Assembly: GCF_020707265.1 (NCBI RefSeq)
Contig: NZ_JAJFEQ010000019.1
Location: 1 to 44,810, forward strand
Direction of reading: 5' to 3'
Length of the DNA stretch: 44,810 bases
DNA from: Massilia sp. IC2-477
GTDB taxonomy: Bacteria; Pseudomonadota; Gammaproteobacteria; Burkholderiales; Burkholderiaceae_D
Made by a program: the position numbers and the translations under genes. The notes below the pieces were generated by a model that saw only the letters and a program-made list of their open reading frames with translations, did not search any database and was not told the DNA's origin. Positions 7,126 to 15,623 of this stretch are shown one piece after another (positions within the stretch are counted from its first letter, which is position 1; the number at the start of each line of letters is the position of its first letter).

Positions 7126-8427
7126 TCAGGCGGCGGCGCGCACCGGCTCCAGGTCTTTCTCGCCGTCGAGCGGCACGCGGCCGTGCAGGACGTCGTCCAT
7201 GCGCTGGGTATCCAGTTCCTTCTCCCACTTCGACACCACCACCGTGGCCACGCCGTTGCCGACGAAGTTGGTCAGGGCGCGCGCTTCGCTCATGAAGCGG
7301 TCGATGCCGAGGATCAGGGCCATGCCGGCCACCGGGATGGTCGGGACCACGGCCAGGGTCGCGGCCAGGGTGATGAAGCCGGCGCCGGTGATGCCCGAGG
7401 CACCCTTGGAGGTGAGCATCGCCACTGCCAGGATGGTCAGTTCCTGCATCAGGGTCAGCTCGGTGTTGGTAGCCTGCGCCACGAACAGGGCCGCCATCGT
7501 CATGTAGATGTTGGTGCCGTCCAGGTTGAACGAGTAGCCGGTCGGGACCACCAGGCCGACCACCGGCTTGGAGCAGCCGAGGCGCTCGAGCTTGCGCATC
7601 AGGGCCGGCAGGGCGCTTTCCGACGAGCTGGTGCCGAGCACGATCAGGAGCTCTTCCTTGATATAGGAGATGAAGCGGAAGACCGAGAAGCCGGTGAACT
7701 TGGCGATCAGGCCCAGCACGACGGCGACGAACAGGAAGCAGGTCAGGTAGAAGGAGCCCATCAGCTTGGCCAGCGGCAGCAGGGCATCGAGGCCGTATTT
7801 GCCGATGGTGAAGGCCATCGCGCCGAAGGCGCCGATCGGGGCGGCTTTCATGACGATGTTCACCACGCCGAAGATCACGTGCGAGAAGTCCTCGATCATC
7901 TTGGTGACCGGACGGCCACGCTCGCCCATCATCGACAGCGCGAAGCCGAACAGGATCGCGATGAGCAGCACCTGCAGGATGTCACCCTTCGCGAAGGCAT
8001 CCACGAAGGTGTTTGGGATGATGTTCATGATGAAGTCCACCGTCGACTGGTGCTGCGCCTTTTCGGTGTACTGGGCGATCGACTTGGTGTCGAGGTGGGC
8101 GACGTCGACGTTGAAGCCGGCGCCCGGCTTGATCAGGTTGGCGACGACCAGGCCGATGGCCAGGGCGAAGGTCGAGACGATCTCGAAATAGAGCAGGGCC
8201 TTGCCGCCGACGCGGCCGATCTTCTTCATGTCCTGCATGCCGGCGATACCGGCAACGACGGTACAGAAGATCACGGGGGCGATGATCATCTTGATCAGTT
8301 TGATGAAGCCGTCTCCCAAAGGCTTCATCTTGGCGCCCAGTTCAGGGTGGAACACCCCGAGCAGCACGCCAAGCACGATGGCGAACAGCACCTGGACGTA
8401 CAGGATTTTGTAAAAAGGCTTTTTCAT
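7126..8427 (-). CDS. dctA: C4-dicarboxylate/proton symporter DctA
   Basis: 433 aa, full length for the DAACS family. It imports succinate, fumarate and malate across the inner membrane. The hairpin 1 serine motif TSSSESALPALMRK, the substrate/cation segment SFNLDGTNIYM and the hairpin 2 segment SKGASGITGAGF are all present, along with the MKPLGDGFIKLIKMIIAPVI region early in the protein. GAAGAG eight bases before the ATG serves as SD. It is the last gene of the minus-strand series from 11088 but is separated from the amidohydrolase by 150 bp containing an inverted repeat (8476-8482 with 8503-8509), so it probably has its own promoter. I see no sigma-54 consensus there. Confidence 0.94.
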   Translation of the reverse strand: MKKPFYKILYVQVLFAIVLGVLLGVFHPELGAKMKPLGDGFIKLIKMIIAPVIFCTVVAGIAGMQDMKKIGRVGGKALLYFEIVSTFALAIGLVVANLIKPGAGFNVDVAHLDTKSIAQYTEKAQHQSTVDFIMNIIPNTFVDAFAKGDILQVLLIAILFGFALSMMGERGRPVTKMIEDFSHVIFGVVNIVMKAAPIGAFGAMAFTIGKYGLDALLPLAKLMGSFYLTCFLFVAVVLGLIAKFTGFSVFRFISYIKEELLIVLGTSSSESALPALMRKLERLGCSKPVVGLVVPTGYSFNLDGTNIYMTMAALFVAQATNTELTLMQELTILAVAMLTSKGASGITGAGFITLAATLAVVPTIPVAGMALILGIDRFMSEARALTNFVGNGVATVVVSKWEKELDTQRMDDVLHGRVPLDGEKDLEPVRAAA

Positions 8428-8475
8428 GGCAACTCTTCATAGAGAAGTTTGTGGTGTTGCCATCTTGTCGGAAGC

Positions 8476-8509
8476 GGCCTGCCTTATCTATTGTGGATAT
8501 CCGCAGGCC
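8476..8509. promoter_or_regulatory. Inverted repeat in the dctA upstream region
   Basis: Seven-base arms GGCCTGC (8476-8482) and GCAGGCC (8503-8509) are separated by 20 bp. They lie about 50-80 bp upstream of the dctA ATG. This could be a regulator site or the end of the amidohydrolase transcript; the sequence does not decide between them. Confidence 0.35.
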
Positions 8510-8577
8510 TTATAACTAGTCATGCGTTCGCCACGCGATATGTTAATGCCTTATCGCATGGTATTTCCGGAAAGCGC

Positions 8578-9864
8578 TTATTGGCGCCGGAACACTTCGC
8601 CGCCCTTCATCACGAAACCGACCTTGGAGGCGGCGCCGATGTCGCGCGTCGGATCGCCGTCGACCGCCACCACGTCGGCCAGCAGGCCGGCCTTGAGCTG
8701 GCCCAGGTCCTTGCGGCCGAGGATATCGGCCGCCACCACGGTGGCCGCGCGCATTGCTTCCAGCGGCGACATGCCGAGCTTGACCATCCATTCCAGTTCG
8801 CGCGCATTGGTCCCGTGCGCGAACACGCCGACGTCGCTGCCGTTGCCGATCGTGACGCCCAGCTTGCGTGCCAGCGCGAAGGCGCGGTGGGCCTGCTGCA
8901 TGGCTGGGGTGGGTGCGCCACCGCGCACGTGCTTCTGGAAGTATTCGCCGGTCGCTTCCGGCGCGGTGAGCGTCGGGATGTAGGCGGTGCCGCGCTCCTT
9001 CATCAACCTGAAGGTCGCCTCGGAAGCGCCGTAGCCGTGCTCGATGGTGTCGGCGCCGGCCAGCACCGCCATGCGGATCGCGTCGTCGCTGCTGGCGTGG
9101 ACCGCCACCTTGCGGCCGGTGACGTGGGTGGCGGCGACCATCGCCTTCATCTCGTCCATCGTGAAGGTCGGGCGCGAGCTGCCGTCGATGCCGGTGCGGT
9201 AATCGCCGTAGATCTTGATCCAGTCCGCACCGCGCGCCGACTGCTCGCGCACTGCCTTGGTCGCTTCAATGATGCCGGTGGCCGGCTGGGCGCCGTAGGG
9301 GATCTCCATGTCCGGGCGGTAGCTCTTCTCGGCCGGGCCATAGCTGTAGCTGGCCACGATGGCCTTCGTCGCCACCAGTAGCCGCGGTCCGGGCGCCACG
9401 CCTTCGTCGATGGCGCGCTTGATGCCGACGTCGGCGTAGTCCGCACCTTCGGTGCCGAGGTCGCGCAGCGTGGTGAAGCCGGCCTGCAGGGTGCTTGCGG
9501 CATGGCGGCCGGCCAGCATGATGCGGTACGCCACCGGCTCCTTGATCACCTGGTCGTCCCAGGTGGTCTCGTTATACGGGTGCAGCAGCACGTGCGAGTG
9601 CAGGTCGATCATGCCCGGGATGAGGGTCTTGCCGGGCAGGTCGATGCGTTCGGCGCCGGCCGGCACCGTCATCTTCTCGAGCGGTCCGACGGCCTCGATG
9701 CGGCCTTTCGCTACCAGCACGGCCCAGCCCTGGTGCGGCGCGCCTTCGCCGGTCCAGACCCTGTCGGCCGTGATCAGGACTGGGACTGGCGCGGGCGCCG
9801 CCTGGGCTTGAATGGCAAAGGCCGTGAACAGGGATAGGGCGAGCTGCTTGAGGCGGATCGTCAT
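8578..9864 (-). CDS. Secreted metal-dependent amidohydrolase (prolidase-like)
   Basis: 428 aa from the ATG at 9864; the frame is open to a TTG far upstream, but the signal peptide (residues 1-22, ending QAQA) starts here, with AAGGA as SD. It is an amidohydrolase-superfamily TIM barrel. Metal ligands are visible in order: DLHSH (H89, H91), WIKIYGDY with the lysine (K217) that is carbamylated in this family, VHASS (H256), IEHGY (H276) and NGSDVGVF (D344). This motif set fits the Xaa-Pro dipeptidase-like/imidazolonepropionase-like amidohydrolases, several of which hydrolyse Xaa-Arg, Xaa-Lys or Xaa-Pro dipeptides. It should be periplasmic. It lies 41 bp after the 126-aa unknown gene, in a possible operon with bdh. 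Confidence 0.88.
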   Translation of the reverse strand: MTIRLKQLALSLFTAFAIQAQAAPAPVPVLITADRVWTGEGAPHQGWAVLVAKGRIEAVGPLEKMTVPAGAERIDLPGKTLIPGMIDLHSHVLLHPYNETTWDDQVIKEPVAYRIMLAGRHAASTLQAGFTTLRDLGTEGADYADVGIKRAIDEGVAPGPRLLVATKAIVASYSYGPAEKSYRPDMEIPYGAQPATGIIEATKAVREQSARGADWIKIYGDYRTGIDGSSRPTFTMDEMKAMVAATHVTGRKVAVHASSDDAIRMAVLAGADTIEHGYGASEATFRLMKERGTAYIPTLTAPEATGEYFQKHVRGGAPTPAMQQAHRAFALARKLGVTIGNGSDVGVFAHGTNARELEWMVKLGMSPLEAMRAATVVAADILGRKDLGQLKAGLLADVVAVDGDPTRDIGAASKVGFVMKGGEVFRRQ

Positions 9865-9905
9865 CTGGGAATTCCTTGTAGTTGTTATGTGCAGGTAGTG
9901 TGCGC

Positions 9906-10286
9906 TCAGCCTTCCAGGTCGCCGAGCGACTGCTCGACGCCGAGCTGCACGTCGCGCAGGAAAGCGCCGCCCTTGTCGGACAGCGCGATGCTGGGTGCGG
10001 CCAGTTCGACCAGGCACACCAGGGTCTGGCGGAACCACTCCATGTCGGTGCCCATCAGCGGCAGGGCGTGGGCGTCGATCAGGTAGTAGACCGCGCGCGT
10101 GAGCAGGTTCGGATCGCGTCCGGCGCGCGCGATGCCGGGCGCGAAATCGACGACTTCACGCTGGAAGCGGTCGGCCAGGGTCTCGAGGATGTCGTTCGAG
10201 ACCTGCGGCTGGCCGGCGGCGAGCACCACGCGGGCCAGGTCGAGGCAGGCTTCCTGCAGCTGCTGTTCGTCGAGGGATTGGCTCAT
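9906..10286 (-). CDS. Conserved-looking protein of unknown function, 126 aa
   Basis: The product is soluble, acidic and mostly alpha-helical, without signal peptide or cysteine motifs. I do not recognise a domain. It begins seven bases after the stop of bdh, so it is almost certainly co-transcribed and probably translationally coupled with 3-hydroxybutyrate dehydrogenase. That suggests a role near 3-hydroxybutyrate/PHB metabolism, but nothing in the sequence proves it. The codon pattern is like its neighbours. Confidence 0.75.
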   Translation of the reverse strand: MSQSLDEQQLQEACLDLARVVLAAGQPQVSNDILETLADRFQREVVDFAPGIARAGRDPNLLTRAVYYLIDAHALPLMGTDMEWFRQTLVCLVELAAPSIALSDKGGAFLRDVQLGVEQSLGDLEG

Positions 10287-10293
10287 CGAACGC

Positions 10294-11088
10294 TTACTGC
10301 GCGGCCCAGCCGCCGTCCATGTTCCACGCCACGCCGCGCACCTGGTCGCCCGCCGGGCTGCAGAAGAACACTGCCAGCGCGCCCAGCTCGGCGGGCGTGA
10401 CGAATTCGCCGGACGGCTGCTTTTCGCTCAGCAGCGCCTTCTTGGCCGCGTCGTTCGACAGGCCGTCGCGCGCGGCGCGGTCGTCCACCTGTTTCTGCAC
10501 CAGCGGGGTCAGCACCCAGCCCGGGCAGATCGCGTTGCAGGTCACGCCGCTGTGCGCGTTTTCGAGTGCGGTGACCTTGGTGAAGCCCACCAGGCCATGC
10601 TTGGCCGCGACGTAGGCCGACTTGCCTGCGGAGCCGACCAGGCCGTGCACCGAGGCCAGGTTGATGATGCGGCCCCAGTTCTTCTGCTTCATGCCAGGCA
10701 GGGCCAGGCGGGTGGTGTGGAAGGCGGAGGTCAGGTTGATGGCGATGATCGCGTCCCACTTCTCGGTCGGGAATTCGTCCACCGTCGCCACGTGCTGGAT
10801 GCCGGCATTGTTGACCAGGATGTCGACGCCGCCGAATTTGTCAGCCGCGAACTTCATCATCGCCTCGATCTCGGCCGGTTTGCTCATGTCGGCGTTGTGG
10901 TAGGCCGTCTGTACGCCGAATTCCGCGCCGACATCCGTGTACAGCTTCTCGATCTGCTGGGCGTCGCCGAAGCCGTTGAACACGATATTGGCGCCCTGTT
11001 CCGCCAGCGAGCGGGCGATGCCCAGGCCGATGCCCGAGGTCGAGCCGGTGACGAGAGCGGTTTTACCGCTGAGCATACTGGATTTCAT
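10294..11088 (-). CDS. bdhA: 3-hydroxybutyrate dehydrogenase
   Basis: 264-aa classical short-chain dehydrogenase. The NAD-binding TGSTSGIG is at 14-21, NNAG at 93-96, and the catalytic set is N118, S146, Y159 and K163 (SAYVAAKHG). The QxxHVA/HG pattern and the C-terminal GxxWNMDGGW are characteristic of D-3-hydroxybutyrate dehydrogenases, which oxidise D-3-hydroxybutyrate to acetoacetate with NAD+. SD GAGGA precedes the ATG. It heads a minus-strand operon with the 126-aa unknown and perhaps the amidohydrolase. Acetoacetate would be activated by the ScoAB pair at 2112-3481. A close SDR could have another 3-hydroxyacid as substrate, but the fit to Bdh is strong. Confidence 0.93.
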   Translation of the reverse strand: MKSSMLSGKTALVTGSTSGIGLGIARSLAEQGANIVFNGFGDAQQIEKLYTDVGAEFGVQTAYHNADMSKPAEIEAMMKFAADKFGGVDILVNNAGIQHVATVDEFPTEKWDAIIAINLTSAFHTTRLALPGMKQKNWGRIINLASVHGLVGSAGKSAYVAAKHGLVGFTKVTALENAHSGVTCNAICPGWVLTPLVQKQVDDRAARDGLSNDAAKKALLSEKQPSGEFVTPAELGALAVFFCSPAGDQVRGVAWNMDGGWAAQ

Positions 11089-11135
11089 TGCGTCCTCTAG
11101 TTTGAAGGGTGAACGGATTGCTTCCTCAGAATTGG

Positions 11136-11145
11136 TAGAATTCTA
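11136..11145. promoter_or_regulatory. Palindrome in the bdhA/hydrolase divergent region
   Basis: TAGAATTCTA is a perfect 10-bp palindrome in the AT-rich centre of the 126-bp gap between divergent bdhA and the alpha/beta hydrolase. It may be part of overlapping promoters or an operator; no clean -35/-10 pair was found. Confidence 0.3.
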
Positions 11146-11214
11146 ATAGCAATGCCAAGTAAAATGGTGCGTTGCGATAGCCGGACCGATAATATTGTCA
11201 CGATGGAGCAGGGG

Positions 11215-12096
11215 ATGAGCGAAGCCAGATTGAAAAGCGTGCAGTGCAGTTCGCCCGCCGGCCTGCACCGCATGGCCTACAAGGAATGGGGCGATCCGCT
11301 CAACCCCAGGGTGCTGGTGTGCGTACACGGCGTCACCCGCGTGGCCGACGACTTCGACCACCTGGCTGCCGCGCTGAGCGGCGAATACCGCGTGGTGTGC
11401 CCGGACGTGGTCGGCCGCGGCAGGTCGGGCCGCCTGCGCGATCCGCAGTACTACACGGTGCCGCAGTACGTGGCCGACATGGTGACGCTGATCGCACGCG
11501 TCACGCAGGACGACACGGCGGGCGTGCACTGGTTCGGCACCTCGATGGGCGGCCTGATCGGCATGATCCTGGCGTCGCTGGACGAAACCCCGATCCGCAG
11601 GATGGTGCTGAACGATATCGGCCCGGTGCTCGACGGTGCGGCGATCGCCCGCATCGGCGAGTACATCGGCCAGGACATCCGCTTCCCCGATTTCGACACC
11701 GGCGCCGCCTACGTCAAGGCGGTCTCGATGTCGTTCGGCCCGCATACCGAGGAAGAATGGTTCAAGCTGGCGAACGACGTGCTGCGCCAGGAACAGGATG
11801 GCCAGTGGGTGCGCCACTACGATCTGGGCCTGGCCCAGCCTTTCCGCGCCATCACGCCCGAACGCGCGGCCGGCGACGAGGCGATGCTGTGGGCGGCCTG
11901 GGACGCGATCCGCTGTCCGACCCTCCTGGTGCGCGGCGAACAGTCCGACCTGCTGTCGCGCGCGACGGCGCTGGAGATGTGCGCGCGCGGGCCAAAGCCG
12001 CGCCTGGTCGAGATCCCGGGCGTGGGCCACGCGCCCACCTTCGTGCGGCCGGAGCAGATCGCGATCGCACGTGAATTTTTAGTTGGCGGGGCGTGA
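11215..12096 (+). CDS. Alpha/beta hydrolase
   Basis: 293 aa from the ATG at 11215, chosen for its SD (GGAGCAGGGG directly upstream); in-frame ATGs at 11203 and 11152 lack one. It has an alpha/beta-hydrolase fold with the oxyanion-hole HGVTR, nucleophile elbow FGTSMGG, an acid in GEQSDLL and the terminal histidine in PGVGHAP. There is no signal peptide, so it is cytosolic. The substrate is not readable from sequence; relatives act on esters, lactones or C-C bonds. It starts a plus-strand run with ridA and relA. Its stop codon lies in the loop of a perfect hairpin (12085-12105). Confidence 0.85.
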   Translation: MSEARLKSVQCSSPAGLHRMAYKEWGDPLNPRVLVCVHGVTRVADDFDHLAAALSGEYRVVCPDVVGRGRSGRLRDPQYYTVPQYVADMVTLIARVTQDDTAGVHWFGTSMGGLIGMILASLDETPIRRMVLNDIGPVLDGAAIARIGEYIGQDIRFPDFDTGAAYVKAVSMSFGPHTEEEWFKLANDVLRQEQDGQWVRHYDLGLAQPFRAITPERAAGDEAMLWAAWDAIRCPTLLVRGEQSDLLSRATALEMCARGPKPRLVEIPGVGHAPTFVRPEQIAIAREFLVGGA

Positions 12097-12105
12097 CGCC
12101 CCGCC
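12085..12105 (+). terminator. Hairpin with the hydrolase stop codon in its loop
   Basis: A perfect 9-bp GC stem (12085-12093 with 12097-12105) has TGA as its 3-nt loop, which is the stop codon of the hydrolase. Five T residues follow only after six further bases (12112-12116), so this is either a partial terminator or an mRNA-stabilising element before ridA. Confidence 0.5.
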
Positions 12106-12130
12106 CTCATGTTTTTAGAAGAAAGCAGCT

Positions 12131-12481
12131 ATGGAAATCAAACGACTCCACGTAGGCAAGCGCCTGTCCGAAACCGCCATCCACAACGGCACCGTGTACC
12201 TGGCCGGCCAGATCGCCGAAGACACCAGCCAGGGCATCGATGGCCAGATGCGCGAGGTGCTGGGCCACGTCGACCGCCTCTTGAACGAAGCGGGCAGCGA
12301 CAAGTCCTGCATCCTGATGTGCCAGATCTTCATCTCCAGCATGGAGCACTTCGCCGGCATGAACGCTGTGTGGGACGAGTGGGTCCCCCAGGGCCACACG
12401 CCGCCGCGCGCCACGGTCGAAGCCAAACTCGCCAACCCCGCATGCCTGGTCGAGGTCTGCGTCACCGCCGCATTGCGCTGA
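12131..12481 (+). CDS. RidA/YjgF family protein
   Basis: 116 aa, the typical length of RidA-family trimers, which hydrolyse reactive enamine/imine intermediates produced by PLP enzymes. The GTVYLAGQIA strand and the signature TPPRATVEAKLANP, with the substrate-carboxylate-binding arginine (R97) and a conserved glutamate (E101), are present. It sits between the hydrolase and relA and ends eight bases before the relA ATG. This sequence diverges from archetypal RidA (RutC/Rid subgroups exist), so the precise subgroup is uncertain. Confidence 0.85.
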   Translation: MEIKRLHVGKRLSETAIHNGTVYLAGQIAEDTSQGIDGQMREVLGHVDRLLNEAGSDKSCILMCQIFISSMEHFAGMNAVWDEWVPQGHTPPRATVEAKLANPACLVEVCVTAALR

Positions 12482-12489
12482 TCCCCTAG

Positions 12490-14730
12490 ATGGTTTCATC
12501 GGTTTTACTGGGCGACGCGACCACCCAGCTGGTCCAGGGACTGAGCGTGGAGGACTGCGCGCGCGTCCAGGGCGCGCTCGACTACGCCAGCAACGCCTAT
12601 GGCGAACGGATCGCGGCGACAGGACAGAACGCCTTCGAGTTTTCGCTCGGCGTGGCCGGCTCGCTGTCGATCCTGCGCACCGACGCCGAGACCCGTATCG
12701 CCGGCCTGCTGTTCGAGCTGGCGATGATGGACCCGCAGGTGGCCGGCTCGCTCGAGGAACGCTTCGGCAAGGAAGTGTCGGACCTGGTGCAGGGCGTGTA
12801 CCAGCTGATCCGCCTGCGCGACCTTACGGCCGGCAAGGAGCAGATCGGCAGCGGGAAGAACGCAGCCCAGCAGGCCGCCGCCCAGGTGGAAACCCTGCGC
12901 AAGATGCTGCTGGCGATGGCGTCCGACATGCGCGTGGTGCTGATGCGCCTGGCTTCCTGCGCCACCACGCTGCGCTATTTCGCCGAACAGAAGCGCTTCG
13001 ACGACGTCACCCGCGCCTATGGCCGCGAGGTGCTCGACTTCTATGCGCCGCTGGCCAACCGGCTCGGCATCTGGCAGCTCAAGTGGGAGCTGGAAGACCT
13101 GTCCTTCCGCTTCATCGAGCCCGATACCTACAAGCGGATCGCCAAGATGCTCGAAGAGAAGCGCATGCAGCGCGAAGGCTTCGTGGAAGCCTCGATCGCG
13201 CGCCTGCAGGGAGAACTCGCGGCGGCCGGCATCAAGGCCGAGGTCTCGGGACGTCCGAAACACATCTACAGCATCTGGAACAAGATGCGCGGCAAGGAGC
13301 TCGATTTCTCCTCGCTGTACGACGTGCGCGCCTTCCGCGTGATCGTGGAGGACGTCAAGACCTGCTACACGGTGCTCGGCATCATCCACAACATCTGGAC
13401 CCCGATCCCGAAGGAATTCGACGACTACATCTCGCGCCCCAAGCCCAACGGCTACCAGTCGCTGCACACGGTCGTCACCGCAGAGGACGGACGGCCGCTG
13501 GAAGTGCAGATCCGCACCCAGGAGATGCACAACTTCGCCGAGTACGGCATCGCCGCCCACTGGCGCTACAAGGAAGAAGGCGGCTCGAACTTCAAGAGCC
13601 AGAAGTACGACGAGAAGATCGCCTGGCTGCGCCAGCTGCTGGCATGGAAGAGCGATGTGGCCGACGTGGTCACCGGCCAGGAAGACCTGCAGAAGGAGTG
13701 GGTCGAGAAGCTCAAGGCCACCACGCTGGACGACCGCATCTTCGTGCTGACGCCGCAGGCGCGCGTGCTCGAGCTGCCGCAGGGCGCGACGCCGATCGAC
13801 TTCGCCTACCACCTCCACAGCGAGGTGGGGCACCGCTGCCGCGGCGCCAAGATCGACGGCGTGATGGTGCCGCTGAACACCCCGCTGAGAAACGGCCAGA
13901 CCTGCGAGATCATCACCGCCAAGGGACCGGCGGGCAGCGCCGGCCCCTCGCGCGACTGGCTCAGCCCCGGCTACACGGTCAGCAGCCGCACGCGTTCGAA
14001 AATCCGGGCCTGGTTCCACGCACAGGAGCAGGCCGAAACCCTGGCGCAAGGCCGGGCCCTGGTCGAAAAGTCGCTGCAGCGCGAAGGCAAGACCGCGGTC
14101 AACCTGGAAGCGCTGGCCCACAAGCTGGGCTTTGCCAAGGTGGACGAACTGTTCATCCAGGTCGGCAAGGAGAAGTTCAGCCTGCGCCACGTGGAAGCGG
14201 CCCTGCACGACGAGGTCGAAGCGCCACCGGTGGTCGACGAAGCGGTTGTCAACAAGAGCCGTGCATCGAGTGTGGAGCAGGGCGCCAAGTCGGGCGTGCT
14301 GGTGGTCGGCACCGAAGGCCTGATGACGATGCTGGCCAAGTGCTGCAAGCCGGCCCCGCCGGACCCGATCTGCGGCTTCGTCACGCGCGGCAAGGGCGTC
14401 TCGATCCACCGCCTGAGCTGCAAGAACTTCGCCGAGATGCGCGCCAAGTCGCCCGAGCGCGTGATCCAGACCGAATGGGGCTCGGCGGGGCTGGAGACGG
14501 TGTACCCGGTCGACCTGTTCATCCTCGCGATGGACCGGCAGGGCCTGCTGCGCGATATCTCGGACGTGTTCATGCGTGAGAAGATCAATGTGATCGGGGT
14601 GAATACCCAGAGCGCGAAGGGACAGGCGCGCATGGTGTTCACGGCGGAGATCGGCTCGACCGGGCAGCTGCAGAAGGCGCTGGGCGCGATCGGCGAGGTG
14701 AAAGGGGTGATGGAGGCCCGCAGGCAGTAA
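12490..14730 (+). CDS. relA: GTP pyrophosphokinase RelA (monofunctional stringent-response synthetase)
   Basis: 746 aa. It makes (p)ppGpp from ATP and GTP/GDP on stalled ribosomes. Domain order: degenerate hydrolase domain (about 25-195; the HDxxED metal motif is replaced by FELAMMDP at 75-82), synthetase (about 250-365), TGS (about 415-480), helical/zinc-finger region with CCKP, and C-terminal ACT (about 670-746). In the synthetase the EFDD motif (E309, D311, D312) is the acidic ExDD type of monofunctional RelA rather than the RxKD of bifunctional Rel/SpoT. A separate SpoT is therefore expected elsewhere in the genome. Start is the ATG eight bases after ridA; its SD is poor, so translation may depend on coupling. 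Confidence 0.94.
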   Translation: MVSSVLLGDATTQLVQGLSVEDCARVQGALDYASNAYGERIAATGQNAFEFSLGVAGSLSILRTDAETRIAGLLFELAMMDPQVAGSLEERFGKEVSDLVQGVYQLIRLRDLTAGKEQIGSGKNAAQQAAAQVETLRKMLLAMASDMRVVLMRLASCATTLRYFAEQKRFDDVTRAYGREVLDFYAPLANRLGIWQLKWELEDLSFRFIEPDTYKRIAKMLEEKRMQREGFVEASIARLQGELAAAGIKAEVSGRPKHIYSIWNKMRGKELDFSSLYDVRAFRVIVEDVKTCYTVLGIIHNIWTPIPKEFDDYISRPKPNGYQSLHTVVTAEDGRPLEVQIRTQEMHNFAEYGIAAHWRYKEEGGSNFKSQKYDEKIAWLRQLLAWKSDVADVVTGQEDLQKEWVEKLKATTLDDRIFVLTPQARVLELPQGATPIDFAYHLHSEVGHRCRGAKIDGVMVPLNTPLRNGQTCEIITAKGPAGSAGPSRDWLSPGYTVSSRTRSKIRAWFHAQEQAETLAQGRALVEKSLQREGKTAVNLEALAHKLGFAKVDELFIQVGKEKFSLRHVEAALHDEVEAPPVVDEAVVNKSRASSVEQGAKSGVLVVGTEGLMTMLAKCCKPAPPDPICGFVTRGKGVSIHRLSCKNFAEMRAKSPERVIQTEWGSAGLETVYPVDLFILAMDRQGLLRDISDVFMREKINVIGVNTQSAKGQARMVFTAEIGSTGQLQKALGAIGEVKGVMEARRQ

Positions 14731-14744
14731 ACGCTGTCACGACA

Positions 14745-14792
14745 GTATCAATTTGATACAAAATCCAGGCAAACTCATCAAAATTTGTATCA
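14745..14792. promoter_or_regulatory. Repeated GTATCA half-sites before the MCE transporter genes
   Basis: An inverted repeat GTATCA-ATT-TGATAC occupies 14745-14759. A third copy in inverted orientation to the second, TGTATCA, lies at 14786-14792, eleven bases before the ATG. A second dyad, CTGTC-AC-GACAG, lies just upstream. The stretch is AT-rich against GC-rich genes and is the only gap between relA and the transporter. It looks like an operator region, but no family was matched. Confidence 0.5.
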
Positions 14793-14802
14793 TATTGACA
14801 CC

Positions 14803-15609
14803 ATGCGCCGATCCCTCAACCTGACTGCTCACCCAAGCCTGTGGGGCCTCGCTGCCGCCCGCTACCTGCGCAGTTGGTGGTACATGGTGCACCTGGGCGC
14901 GGTGGCGCTGGTCATGGCGCTGTCGCCCTCGACCTACAACCGCGAAAACCGCCTGGCCTGTGCGCGCTACATCTATGCCAGCACCTGGCAGGTGCTGCCC
15001 TGGTTCTCGCTGGCTTCAGCCCTGATCAGCCTCGTCATCATCCGCATCGTGCTGGTCACGGCCAAGAGCTACGGCCTGTCGCACTTCGCCCTCGAAATGG
15101 TCGTGCGGGTGCTGGTGCTGGAACTGATTCCCTTGTCGGCCGCCATGTTCGTCGCCCTGCGCGCCAGCATGGCCTTCGACGCCTCGGCCCTGGGCCTGGC
15201 GCGCGCCGGCATGTCGCCGCAGGCCGCCAACGACGAAGCGCTGCGCCGCCTGCGCCGCGACATCGTGCCGCAGCTGCTGGCGAATTCCTTCGGGGTCTTG
15301 AGCCTGGCCATGGTCACCAGTACCATCGTGCTGGTGCTGGCTTACCTGAACGTGTATGGCCTGCTGCCCTGGGGACTGAACGACTACACCCGCACCGTCG
15401 GGCGCGTGTTCTCGCCCGCGGTGACGATCGGCTTCGTGCTCAAGACCGTGTTCTTCGGTTTGGCCGTGGCGCTGATCCCGACCGCCGCCATCCTCGAGCT
15501 GCAGCGCTACCCGCGGCGCGTCAACTTCACCGTGCAGCCGGGCGCACTGCGCCTGCTGTTCGTGCTGCTCGTGATCGAAGCGGCCTCCCTCGCACTCAAG
15601 TACATCTAA
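14803..15609 (+). CDS. MlaE-family ABC transporter permease
   Basis: 268 aa from the ATG at 14803; an in-frame TTG at 14785 is not credible. About five hydrophobic segments are visible. The central block ELIPLSAAMFVALRAS aligns with the MlaE signature (RELGPVLTALLVAGR type), and the late KTVFFGLAVALIP block with the conserved Ks.fFG motif. MlaE permeases form the inner-membrane core of phospholipid/lipid transport complexes with an MCE protein and an MlaF ATPase. An MCE gene and a lipoprotein gene follow directly, but no ATPase gene is present in this window. The missing EQ-loop ATPase must be supplied in trans, or the complex works differently. Confidence 0.82.
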   Translation: MRRSLNLTAHPSLWGLAAARYLRSWWYMVHLGAVALVMALSPSTYNRENRLACARYIYASTWQVLPWFSLASALISLVIIRIVLVTAKSYGLSHFALEMVVRVLVLELIPLSAAMFVALRASMAFDASALGLARAGMSPQAANDEALRRLRRDIVPQLLANSFGVLSLAMVTSTIVLVLAYLNVYGLLPWGLNDYTRTVGRVFSPAVTIGFVLKTVFFGLAVALIPTAAILELQRYPRRVNFTVQPGALRLLFVLLVIEAASLALKYI

Positions 15610-15623
15610 TAAAAACAGACACC

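Noticed and set aside
8428..8577. Sigma-54 promoter before dctA
   Set aside because: DctA genes often use sigma-54, but no GG-N10-GC element with the required spacing was found on the minus strand.
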